A stretch of 64,000 nucleotides of DNA from assembly GCA_029204225.1 (NCBI GenBank), contig CM055104.1:23010189-23074188 (forward strand). Direction: 5' to 3'. This DNA comes from Diphasiastrum complanatum (taxonomy: Eukaryota > Streptophyta > Lycopodiopsida > Lycopodiales > Lycopodiaceae). Shown piece by piece: positions 1 through 10,717 of this stretch. A program made the translations under genes and the position numbers. The stretch's first letter is position 1, and each line of letters opens with the position of its first letter. The notes beneath the pieces were generated by a model, which was not told where the DNA came from, searched no databases, and was given only the letters and a program-made list of their open reading frames with translations.

Positions 1-1481
1 GGATGTTCTTTGCTCTTGCAACACCCCCTTTATTGAACTTCTCTCGATGCTGCTTCCCATATACACATGATTTGCACATCGATTTCAAGTGGTCTTCAAT
101 GGTAGGCAATCTTGTTACCATCTCCAATTTTCTCATCAAACTGAGACTTTCCAAGTTCAAGTAACCAAGCCTCTTATGCCACAACTCAGTTTGCGATGGA
201 ATGGACGATACAAGTCCATATTGCCCCTTGATTGTAGCATTCAACCTGTACAATTTTGTATTGGGCTCCATCCGTAATAACTTTGAACTTTTGGTTCACA
301 TCCTTCACAAAGCAACGATCATGGGCGAATTCTACTTTCAACTTTTGATCAGTAATGATTCCAACAGAAAATAGATTTTTCTTCAAACCTGGTACGTAAA
401 GTACCTCCCTGATCATCTTGCTTTTGCCATCAGGTAGTTGGATTGAAACAATGCCTATCCCCTTGATCTTGCACAGCTCACCATTTGCTTGTGAAACGGA
501 CGTTCCATTATCCAACACTTTCATGCTACTGAACCAATTCTTGTTACCTGTCATGTGTCTTGTGGCTCCCGAGTCAATATACCACGCTTGATCATCTTGA
601 TTAGATGACAATGCAGATATGAAGATGCTAGAGTCTTCAATCTCACCCTCATCGACAAGGTTACCTGCTTGCTTTGGTTTCCCCTTGCCTTGTTCCGCCA
701 AGAATTTGCGACATTCACTCTTCCAATGGCCCTCTTTACCACAATGGAAGCACTTGCCTTTCTTCTTGGTCTTACTGGAAGATCCCTCATCCTCCTGAGA
801 CTTGGCAAATTGCTGCTTAGACTTCTTCTTGCCCTTGCCCTTGCCTTGTTTATGGCGTGTCGCAAGTGCCTGATCGTCAGTATTTTGACGTCTAGCTTTC
901 ACCATTTCTCGTCGTTGCTCTTCCTGCATCAAGATTCCTATGAGCTCGTCAAAGGTTGGCAATCTTTCTTTTGATGCTATTCCACTCACAAACATCTGAT
1001 AGGGTTCTGCAATGCCACACAATGCATTGTGCACCAGTTCCACATCATGTATGCGCTCACCAATAGAATGCAGTTCATCCCTCATTGTCTTGATTCTGGT
1101 CATATACGTCTGAATGTGCTCTCCTTGCTCCATGCAGGCACTATTCAACTTTGACATCAGAAACATGATTCTTGATGGATTTGACATCTCGAACTGTTCC
1201 TTTAGCACATCCCATGCCTGTCTAGGTGTAACAGCATCACAAATGTGGGTAATGATGTGATCCTTCACTGACAAGTTAATGAAGGTCAAAGTTTTTCTCA
1301 ACTTTTTGTCGAACACTTTGATATCCGCTTCATTTGGCGGCCTTCTCTCATCGCCTAGGAAGACTTCCCACACGTCTTTCTCCATCAGTATGTTTTTCAT
1401 TTTGAATTTCCACACTGCATAGTTGGAAATCCCGTCCAATTTGCTACTTTCACTCAAAATGGACTCTCCCATGTTTGCCAT
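1..1481 (-). pseudogene. Copia retrotransposon gag-protease-pre-integrase remnant (element A)
   Basis: The open frame from 1481 down to 186 (431 codons) is the 5' part of a Ty1/Copia polyprotein. In order it has a UBN2/DUF4219-type gag (about residues 14-195), a lysine-rich stretch (about 210-242), a zinc knuckle C-x2-C-x4-H-x4-C at 244-257 (CFHCGKEGHWKSEC), and a retropepsin with catalytic D-S-G at 303-305 (YIDSGATRHMT). A frameshift near 265-280 moves the frame; the next one holds the GAG-pre-integrase domain (LWHKRLGYLNLESL) and runs off the left edge. The rest of pol and the 3' LTR would lie outside the window. The LTR and primer site to the right (2796-3065, 2782-2793) belong to the same element. 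Family call is firm; the element is dead at least through the frameshift. Confidence 0.9.
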
Positions 1482-2781
1482 CGCAAAACTGCTTGAAACT
1501 TCTGTCGTAGGCTAAAAACAGTATGCCGAGGCCAACAGTGATGTCAGAAGTTGAAAATAATGACTTGCACTTTTTCCCTTACCAGGCCACTCGCCGCTTT
1601 TCCACCAATTTGAAAGCCAAATCGACGTCGCCTTCCGAAATGCACTCAGTCGTCAACTCCCAACTACGTGCCCAGTGGAATGGTGAAATGACTTTTGGCG
1701 CACTCCGAACACTTTCTCCACTGCAATCACTATGTTTTGTCGTACTTGTAGGCACAGTTTGGATGCCCTTCGTTTGGAGGTTATAGCCTTTCCTTTGGGT
1801 CAAAACGGACAAAGGACCCAAAAATAGAGACTTTTCTCGTTTTTGAACTGTTTCTTCAAAGTGAAGAAACTTCACACTTCATGAATTTGGGACCCAACTC
1901 AACTTTCAATGTGAAATTTTTTATTGAAGTTGAATGGCTATAATTACTTCAAAGCCTCTTTGCCTTCTTCAACTGCCCTTCAGACTCCATCTAAAGGTCG
2001 ATTTTGATCCAACTGTGGATATTCATTTTAAGTAGCACGATCTCAACCGTCGATCCATATCTACTCTCAATCCTACAACTGTGATCTTTCCAAAACGTTG
2101 AAACAGGGTACTCTAGTCGCTGGACACTTCGGAGCGCTACAGCTCCACTCCCTTCACCGCACACGACAGCCTCCTCGCGGCCTCCTTCTCCTTCACGAGC
2201 TTCAAGCTATGGCTGCAGGGTTTTGGCCACCCAGCTCTCGTAGATCTAGCGCGTTGTACTGCTTGCGGCTGTCCACGACCACTTCAGGTCTGATTCATAC
2301 TGCTAGGGCACCCTTCTTTGAGATTTCACAGCAACCAAAACAGTTCAGAATAGAGAGAAAACCAAGTATTTAGGCTTCAAAATCCTTGACCAAAGTTTTG
2401 CTTGCAACTTTTGATCTTGGCTTACTTTTCACAGCTCTCTGGCTGGCCAAATCAATTACTCTAAGGTCGCCCTACCACTAGAAAGCTGATGCTTCAATCC
2501 GTTTGTCAAACGGTGTCCGATTGATTGCACACTGACTTCAAACACCAAATATCCTGCTTCGGAATTTCAAAATTCCGTTTGCCGAGGTTCTGATTCAACC
2601 GACAACCCTTGTCTCTGAATCCTCACACAATCTCAAGCTTACCAAGCTTATGTGTGCTAAACTATCTGCACCAATGTTTCTCCTTCCGTCTTCAACCCAC
2701 CGTAAACCCCGAACTCTCAGAAGACAGTTCTCCCAAAGCTCTCTTCAACGACGATGTTGTACTGTGTACACTCCCTGTACC
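1482..2781 (-). other. Untranslated leader of Copia element A
   Basis: This is the stretch between primer site and gag of element A. I see no gene in it. Its gag-proximal part (about 1510-1830) resembles the leader of element B at about 4675-4920, so the two elements belong to related families. The short open frames here show no recognisable domain. Confidence 0.6.
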
Positions 2782-2793
2782 ACTCTAATACCA
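2782..2793 (-). other. Primer-binding site of Copia element A
   Basis: Read on the minus strand this is TGGTATTAGAGT, two mismatches from the initiator tRNA-Met primer site TGGTATCAGAGC used by most plant Copia elements. It lies directly inside the LTR end, as expected. Confidence 0.7.
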
Positions 2794-2795
2794 AC

Positions 2796-3065
2796 TTAGA
2801 ATTTGCTTTGCACAGGAACACAGATCATGCTACACAGTAACACAGACTGAAAATACTCTCCACAGCAAGCTCACATAGCAACTGTATTTCTCAAAATGAA
2901 ATTACACTGTACATATAGTTGTTCACTCAGGCAACCCATGCATGACCCAGGTTGCCGTTGGCGGGACGCGTGTCTTGTCGACTTGCCTCGTGGCGAGGCC
3001 AATTGATCCTTATCCACTGATAGGACCCACAGTACAGTAGCACAATGATTCTACTTTAATTCTAA
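2796..3065 (-). repeat. 5' LTR of Copia element A
   Basis: About 270 bp next to the primer site. The ends are an imperfect inverted repeat: TTAGAATT at the left and AATTCTAA at the right. The homology of element B to Copia integrase stops exactly at the right end. The canonical TG...CA ends are not preserved, so the boundaries are accurate only to a few bases. The partner 3' LTR would be outside the window. Confidence 0.6.
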
Positions 3066-4646
3066 CTTGAAAGTCATAAAATAATAGGCTTTTCCCATTG
3101 ACATGGTCTTCATTGGGCCACACAAGTCACTGTGAATAAGTTCCAACGGTTTTTTAGCTCTTGAAGCTGCACCTTTCTTGAGAGTCTCTCTATGATGCTT
3201 TCCCATAACACATCCTTCACATATGGCATGATGATCATCCTGTAGTGTTAGTAATCCTGTTACCATCTTCAGCTTTGCCATCAATCTTAAGCTCCCGTAG
3301 TTTAAGTGACCAAGTCTCCTATGCCACAACTCAGATTGTGGTGCTGTTGAGGTAGCCAAACCATATTCGCCTGGTTTTGCAGCATCCAACTTATAAAGGC
3401 CACAATTACTATTCCGATAACCTTTCACTACCACCTTATGGTTGTGGTCCATATCCTTCATTAGGCATCCATCCTTGACAAATTCAACCTTGAGATGTTG
3501 ATTTGTCATCACACCAACAGAAAGCAAACTCTTTTTGGGTCCAGGAACATAAAACACATTAGGGATATTCTTGATCTTACCATTAGGAAACTGCACAGGT
3601 ACATTGCCAACACCCTGTATTTGGCATTCCTTCCCATTGGCTTGTGTGACCTTGTCCCCATTATGGACTGGCGGGAATTTCTCAAACCAATCGCGTTTCT
3701 CGGTCATATGCCTTGTGGCACCTGAATCTATGAACCATCTGACACAATCATCAACTTGGGATGCCAATGCTAATGAGAAGACACTTGTCTTGTCATCTTC
3801 CCCATCATCTTCGGCAATGTTGCTTTGTTGCTTCACTTTTCCCACCTTTATGTCTGCTTTCTTCTTGTAACATTCACGTGCCCAATGACCTGGTCTATGG
3901 CAATAGTAACATTTGCCCTTCTTCTTCTTTTTCACCTTTGATGATGACTTTCCCTCGTCATTATCATCTTTGGATTTCTTAGGAATCCTCTTCCACCCTT
4001 TATGCTTGCCTTTAGCAAGCAATGCTTGATCATCATGTGGGGTTTGCCTTGACTTCACCACCTCGCAGTGCTGCTCTTCTTGCAACATGATTCCGTGCAA
4101 GTCTTCAAAAGTAGGCAATCTCTCCCTTGAAGCAATGTCGCTCATAAACATTTGTAGACCTTTCGAAACACCGCTCATAGTGGTATGTACCAATTCAATG
4201 TCCCTAATTGGTTCTCCAATTGCCACAAGTTGATCTCTCAGCTCCTTTATCATGGTGAAGAAAGATCCCACCGATTCGCCTTCTTCCATCCTGATTGTGT
4301 TCAATCTCGACTTCAAGAACATTGTACGAGCTGGATTGCAAGTTTGAAATTGCGTCCTAAGAGCTTCCCAAGCTCCCCTAGCTGTCGTGGCATCAATTAT
4401 ATGGGTGATCAGATGGTCTTTCACTGAAAGGTTGATCAAGGACAATGCTCTCTACACCTTTTTATCAAAGGCCCTCATGTCACCTGGAGTGGTATTAGAC
4501 CGGACTTCAATACCTACAACAATGTCCCATAACTCCTCCTCCATCAAAATGCTCTTCATTTTGAATTTCCAGATGTTGTAGTTAGAAGCCCCATCAAGTT
4601 TGCTTGCATTGCCCAAAATTGCCTCATTGATGTTTGCCATTTTCAA
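3066..4646 (-). pseudogene. Copia gag-protease-integrase remnant (element B), interrupted
   Basis: From 4646 leftwards: gag N-terminus (KLDGASNYNIWKFKMKSIL), an in-frame TAG at 4452-4454 where gag should continue, then a long open frame to 3051. That frame holds the rest of gag, a knuckle C-x2-C-x4-H-x4-C (CYYCHRPGHWAREC), the protease motif WFIDSGATRHMT, the pre-integrase domain (LWHRRLGHLNYGSL) and the start of the integrase core (ELIHSDLCGPMKTM). Homology ends after YYFMTF, where the LTR of element A begins; the last few codons of the open frame are LTR sequence. The TAG sits where glutamine (CAG) is expected. The element is dead and 3'-truncated in this window. Confidence 0.9.
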
Positions 4647-5756
4647 AGTGCTTGAAACTCCACCTGTAGGCTATAAAGTGTATGCCGAAGCCAACTGTGA
4701 TGTCAAATTGAAAGCCAAATCGACGTCGCCTTTCGAAATGCTCCTTGTCACCAACTCCCAACTATGTGCCCAGTGGAATGGTGAAATCACTTTTGGCGTG
4801 CTCCGAACACTTTTTCCACGACAATCACTCTATTTTGACGTACCGTAGTTGTAGGTACAGTCAGGGTGCCCTTCGTTTGGAGGCTATAGCCTTTCGCTTG
4901 GCCAAAATAGGCTAAAGGAAGTGAAAATAGAGGCACTTTAAGTTTTTGAACTGTCTTTTCACCTTGAAAAGACTTCACTCTTCATCAACTTCAGGACCCA
5001 ACTCAAATTTAAAGTTGAAACTTTTTAATGAAGTTGAAGGCCCAAGTTTACTTCAATCCCTTGCAATTGAAGTTTAAAATGGATTTAAGGAAATCCAGTG
5101 GTTGTAGAGAATCCAATGGTCCACGTTGCTCCCTGAGCTCACAATCCTTACCGTTGATCCTTTAAAGATCAGATCCTACGTCAGCAAATGACTTTGTGCA
5201 CCCAAGCTTGCACTTCCATGCATGGGACCCTTAAACACACAATGGCTCCACCACGGCTGGTCACGCGTGCTAGCCTGCGAGCTCTCCTCCTTCTCTCCTT
5301 TCTTAAGAAGGCTTGGCTATGGCTGGCTGGGGTTTCAGGCCTTTGAGAACTCGTGATCCAGCACCAACACTCCTCAACATTTTCCTTCTCAAAATCCTGG
5401 TTAGCAAAACAGCCAGCTTCCATACTTATTTCTCTAGCCTTCTGAAAGATATAGGTAGCAAGTAGACACCTTCTTGAGTTCTCCCTACAGTCAGCAATCC
5501 GCAGCTTCAAACGGCTTGCAAATCGATGAAGAACCGAGTGGGTTTAGACAACAAACACTTCCCAACTTCTTCTATACGATTTCAACCTTTCACCTAGCTA
5601 CCTTTTCATTTCAGACGACAATCCCTGTCTCTGATTCCTCCCACAGTTCTAAGTTATACCACGAATTTCCACAACACCGGTTTTGTGCTATCCAACCAGC
5701 ACACCGTCGTGAATTCGCAGCTCTCTGTTCCTGTCCAGTGATTGTAGCCGCCAAGA
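4647..5756 (-). other. Untranslated leader of Copia element B
   Basis: Non-coding stretch between gag and primer site of element B, similar in its gag-proximal part to the leader of element A. No recognisable gene; the open frame at 5474-5881 crosses the primer site and LTR and has no known domain. Confidence 0.55.
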
Positions 5757-5768
5757 GCTCTGATACCA
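5757..5768 (-). other. Primer-binding site of Copia element B
   Basis: On the minus strand this reads TGGTATCAGAGC, a perfect match to the initiator tRNA-Met primer site of plant Copia elements. It fixes the 5' LTR of element B immediately to its right. Confidence 0.85.
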
Positions 5769-5960
5769 AGTTGAGAATACAATTTAAAACCCGACCAAAT
5801 CAATCACCACAACACAACGCTAAGTGCAACAAGACAAGACGAGACATAATTGCTCTCCCACAAACTGTGTATTCACACTGATTAGCAAGTACAAAGATAA
5901 AATTGCTTAACAACACTCAAAGGGCTCATAAAAGAAAGACGGCCCGATAATTCTAGAACT
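5769..5960 (-). repeat. Probable 5' LTR of Copia element B
   Basis: The sequence to the right of the primer site must be the 5' LTR of element B. The inner end reads GTATTCTCAAC on the minus strand. The outer end is not certain; about 5960 is a guess from a decayed inverted copy of the end sequence. No second LTR is available for comparison. Confidence 0.4.
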
Positions 5961-6060
5961 GGGCACACGTGGTACCGTTGAAATTAAAAAGCACTGTATA
6001 AGTCGATCATTGCTATTTTAACTATAAGTGCACATAATACGTATGTCTAGGTTTTAAAGG

Positions 6061-6462
6061 GACATGAAAGTAGGCGACTACTATAATATAGATTACTTTC
6101 GAAGATTGAGAAGTAAACATTGGACTCCATTTAGAGATTATGTCAAGGATAACATCAAGTCCAACAAGTGGGAGCTTGATTCGAGTGGCCATCCATGGAG
6201 AGGTGAGAATACATATTTTGCAATTATGTTTAAGAATATGATGGACTAAGTTGTCATTAACCAACATTGTGATTTTGCACATGTGGAACGTAGAGAGGAA
6301 AAAATCTCATGAATTGCGACTATTTAGCAATCACGGTGATATCGTAGTTGATCTCACTGCTGGCACATGCACTTTGTTGCATGAGGCCAATAGCCTTGGG
6401 AGGTCTATCATCATATTGGAATACCAAACAGATCTTCTCAAGTGGTTGGCAAATTATTGAGG
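6061..6462 (+). pseudogene. Decayed methyltransferase-like fragment
   Basis: Two open pieces in different frames (6064-6249 and 6251-6460) look like one broken coding region. The second contains GDIVVDLTAGTCTLLHEA followed by LGRSIIILEYQTDLLKWL. That resembles motif I of class I DNA methyltransferases (hydrophobic-D-x-x-x-G-x) followed by the GR...E segment of N4/N6 (PF01555-like) enzymes. The first piece is a basic, aromatic-rich stretch with no motif I can name, and no D-P-P-Y-type catalytic motif is seen. It may be the relic of a transposon-encoded or captured methyltransferase-like gene. The similarity is by eye only and could be chance. Confidence 0.35.
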
Positions 6463-7453
6463 TGAGCCAAAGGTAAGTGCTAGAGCTTGATTCTTGTTAT
6501 GGTCATTTTCCAATTTTTAAAATTTTTCATATCCAATTTGATAACATATTGTCGTAATGTGTCACAAGTGTGATTGTTACTTGAATCATAGGAGAATGAT
6601 GCTATAAAGACATTAATTTCTTTAAAAATAACATCATAGAATAAGTTTAGGCATTAATTTCTATGCAATGAAGACATTGAAGTTCTAAGCATATAGCATC
6701 ATAGGTTTTATGTAGAGAATAGATTAAATTCTCTATATTTTTTTAACAATTTTAATCCATGTTCAATAAGTGATTAGAAGCACTTGAGATTATTCACACA
6801 TAAGTTTGAGATTCTGTAATGTTAATTATTGAAGGTTATGCAATATACTAATGAAGATCAAACTTCATACTCCAAAAAATGTTGTAATAATTTTGTCAAG
6901 ATTAATGTTTTGCGAGTTGTATAGAACAACAATCAACTGTTTGTATGAAAGCGGATGTATATAGGAACCATTTTGTATCAAAATTGGTTCATTTTTTTGT
7001 ATTGCATACTATTTTCATTTATTGTTTATTTTATGCATTTATGAACTCACACATTCAACAACTAGCAAATGACACATTGAGAAAACATGTGAGAGAATCA
7101 TACTCATGTTTACCATAGCCACCATGTCATTTGTAAGCAGAAAAAATTCTAATATGAAAAGCTCGCTTGTATTTCTAAACAATTTTATGGAAGATCTGGA
7201 CAATTTGGAATTAGCAGGTTTTTGAGGGTTCAGCTCGTTTTCAGGACTTCTGCGTGTTTCCGTTTTGCTACTTTTTTCATGCACACTACTTAGTTATTTT
7301 GGACTGCCTCCCTGCATGGAGAGTGATACTTGTATAGTTTGCCTTTTCGGGCAATGATATGGACTGGCCTTGTGTTGCGTACTTTACTTTTTGTACCCGT
7401 ACATTTGTGAAAAAAACTATACTAGTATCTTTAAGGCAAAAAAAATTAAAATC
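6463..7453. other. Intergenic DNA, no gene seen
   Basis: AT-rich sequence between the methyltransferase-like fragment and the presumed CMT1 promoter. Only short open frames without recognisable domains; no clear terminal repeats. Confidence 0.6.
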
Positions 7454-7669
7454 TATAAATACACCAACTTTGGAAACTATTGGTAGAGTAGCCAGTATTA
7501 GATTTTGCTTACATGCCATGAAAACCCATAATTTTGACATATCCTCTCATAGTTTTGCATCTCCATCATACTTTGTGTGTCCATGGTCGTGCTTCCTGAG
7601 CCACTAAAGCGAGCAAGCTCCTGAGCCACGAAAGCGAGCGAGCGAGCGAGCAAGGGGGAGAGAAAAGAT
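7454..7669 (+). promoter_or_regulatory. Candidate core promoter and 5' UTR of the CMT1-like gene
   Basis: A TATA-like TATAAATA lies at 7454-7461, 209 bp upstream of the start codon. The segment just before the ATG is purine-rich with repeated GCGA units (about 7632-7666), common in plant 5' UTRs. The transcription start is not determined, so this is inference from position. Confidence 0.35.
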
Positions 7670-7829
7670 ATGCAGGTGACTTGCCTGGTTACAACGCTTC
7701 ACCCTTTCCAATGGAGGCCGATTGCTTCCTACTCCTGCCCCTTCGCTGTCGCCAGCAAAGATGGCCTTCTACCGAATCCCAAAACTGCATACGCTCTCCA
7801 GAGACCGTTGCGTTCGCGAGGATTTCGTT
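7670..7829 (+). CDS. CMT1: CMT1-like gene exon 1 (transit peptide)
   Basis: Encodes residues 1-53 plus one base of codon 54. The start ATG follows a purine-rich leader; the N-terminus contains S/A/P and clustered arginines (RPLRSRGFR) like a plastid transit peptide. The donor GTGAGT at 7830-7835 is near-consensus. A one-base overhang at its end is exactly what exon 2 needs, 23.9 kb away. This exon has no strongly conserved residues, so it rests on start, donor, phase and composition. Confidence 0.8.
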
Positions 7830-9662
7830 GTGAGTAGCATTATCTTTTCTGTTTCACATTTAGGGAGCTGAAGCTTCTAGGTTATGGGTTAAACATACAA
7901 AAATGTAGCATTGCACTGTTTGCACCAAGTTTAAGTCAAATGACTGAGCAGTTGGATGAGAACAGTTTCATTACATGTTTAAATTACAAAGTTATTGGTG
8001 CTTTATCTACAAAGTAATTCCGGGTAATTCATGGAATTTGCATTATTCATGATGGATATATCCACCTGCCGAGCCTTGCCGGGTGTCATTCGTTGATGGG
8101 CTGATACACCCGGATATAGTTCATGTAGATATTCTTGCCCCCTTTCTGTAATTTGGGATTAAACACTATTTCTAGCACGCATTACTCTTTTGTTATGCAA
8201 TTGGGTATTCAAAAAAATCCTTTGCAACTAAAAGTTTCCATCTAGGTGAGGAACAAGCAAACTTGCCATTAGTTTATGGGTCTCTCATTTAGAGCGTTCG
8301 TTAATTGCTTGTATTCTTCTTGGGAAATTGTCTTCTTCCAGTTGGTGGGAGTAGGTTCAATGGATATTGAAGTTGCCATTGTTGATGCATCACAAAGAAT
8401 CGATCTTTCAAATATTTGACGCATCTAGGAAAAAAATTCATGGCCAGATGGGTTACATTGTAACTTGATTTGCTTGCCTAATCATTCAAACCCGTTTCAG
8501 TCTCTTAAAAAAACATAGTGCTGAGATGATGAACATGCATAAGGAGTAAGAAGCCTTAAAAGAAAATTTCAAAATCAATGTTCACCAAGTTGTCCCTTCA
8601 TTGTCAAACAAAAATTGGCTAAGTTAATTATAGATTGGAGTTCTGTGGATTATATTCTTCCTCCACATGGCACACAACACAACTTGCGAGTTAGAAGAGT
8701 TGGACCCAAAAGACATTTTTTTAAAATTTATGAATGTTGCTAATCTAATTGGGAGATGGCCTCCAATCTTGATTCAGATTGCCTTGCTACTTTTACATTT
8801 ATGCCTTGTTGCTATTCTAGAACTCATCCCTTCATGCTGGTCCACACGTGGACCAACACATCCCTTCCCCCAATAGTTAGCAAAACATTTGATATTCACC
8901 TTGGGCTAGTAGTTGTCGGGGGGGGGGGGGGGTTAGGGGGAACTACAGAAAGGTTTTGGATGCGAAGATGCAGTGAAAGAAAGATTCGATCGGCTTCGCA
9001 GAAATGAGCCTTTCCCCTCAGTGCATGAACTACGCCTATCAGATCCAAATCAGAATGCTGAGTCGAATGACTCGACTGATTCTACTGGATTCTAACTTCG
9101 AAGTTGTCAGAATCGATAAGATTGATCACGTAGACAAACACAGTCATTAAAGTATCGCTTGCGGGAGCGTCAAATAATTCTATATAAGAGCAGAATTATA
9201 AAAAACAGTTGATCAGAGAAGCATACATTCATATTGACATGATTCTGAACGCAATAAGACGATTGGATTGAATTCAGAAAGTAACAAGTACAAAGTTAGC
9301 TAAAATGGCGAGCACAAAACAATTGTGATGACAATCGCGTACTCGAAACTATCTCCGACTTTATGCTAACTCGATGATTCGAAGATCATTCGATAGCTAA
9401 CATACTCTCTGTCTTGAACTAATTGATCTGTGTATCACTAGATCTATGTCTCAATGCTTCTTAATGCTTGACTTGCTTCACAATCCGATGCTTCTTGTTT
9501 AACTGTACATTTATTTAGAGAGCTATGTTGTCCGATATGGATCTTGGCAGCGATCATGGCTGTCACTATCAAGGTAGGCGGCAATCGTGGCTGTTGCTAC
9601 CTGGACAGGCGACGATCGTGGCTGCTGTCATTGTCAAATTAGTTGCACAGTGTTAAACCTAG

Positions 9663-9751
<89 letters not shown>

Positions 9752-10629
9752 TAAATCCAACAGTAATCTCTTGGAAAGAATCTGTCTTTGATCATTTTAA
9801 TATTGTACCTTTTTTGGAGATTAACATGAATAAAAATTATAGACAAACTTGTGGACCACCCCACCATGGATGCATGCGTGCTAGAAACCCTAAATGTCGG
9901 AGACTAACTACAGAAAGATTTTGGATGCGAAGATGCAGTGAAAGAAAGATTCGATCGGCTTCGCGGAAATGAGCCTTTCCCCTCAGTGCATGAACTACGC
10001 CTATCAGATCCAAATCAGAATGCTGAGTCGAATGACTCGACTGATTCTACTGGATTCTAACTTCGAAGTTGTCAGAATCGATAAGATTGATTACGTAGAC
10101 AAACACAAAGTCTTTAAAGTATCGCTTGCGGGAGCGTCAAATAATTCTATATAAGAGCAGAATTATAAAAAACAGTTGATCAGAGAAGCATACATTCATA
10201 TTGACATGATTCTGAACGCAATAAGACGATTGCATTGAATTCAGAAAGTAACAAGTACAAAGTTAGCTAAAATGGCGAGCACAAAACAATTGTGATGACA
10301 ATCGCGTACTCAAATCTATCTCCGACTTTATGCTAACTCGATGATTCGAAGATCATTCGATAGCTAACATACTCTCTGTCTTGTACTGATTGATCTGTGT
10401 ATCACTAGATCTATGTCTCAATGCTTCTTAATGCTTGACTTGCTTCACAATCCGATGCTTCTTGTTTAACTGTACATTTATTTAGAGAGCTATGTTGTCC
10501 AATATGGATCTTGGCAGCGATCATGGCTGTCACTATCAAGGTAGGCGGCAATCGTGGCTGTTGCTACCTGGACAGGCGACGATCGTGGCTGCTATCATTG
10601 TCAAATTAGTTGCACAGTGTTAAACCTAG

Positions 10630-10717
<88 letters not shown>

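Noticed and set aside
7039-7607. Open frames just upstream of the CMT1-like gene
   Set aside because: Short, overlapping on both strands, without domains; the region is better explained as promoter-proximal intergenic DNA.
8352-8418. Candidate exon 2 of the CMT1-like gene after an acceptor TTCTTCCAG, reading [12 protein letters not shown]
   Set aside because: In the phase set by exon 1 it hits a stop at once, and no donor follows. The exon at 31730-31883 fits both phases and motif.
9634-9972. Open frames through the GA tracts at 9666, 10633 and 62415
   Set aside because: They are Arg-Glu or Leu-Ser dipeptide runs produced by the microsatellite on both strands, not proteins.
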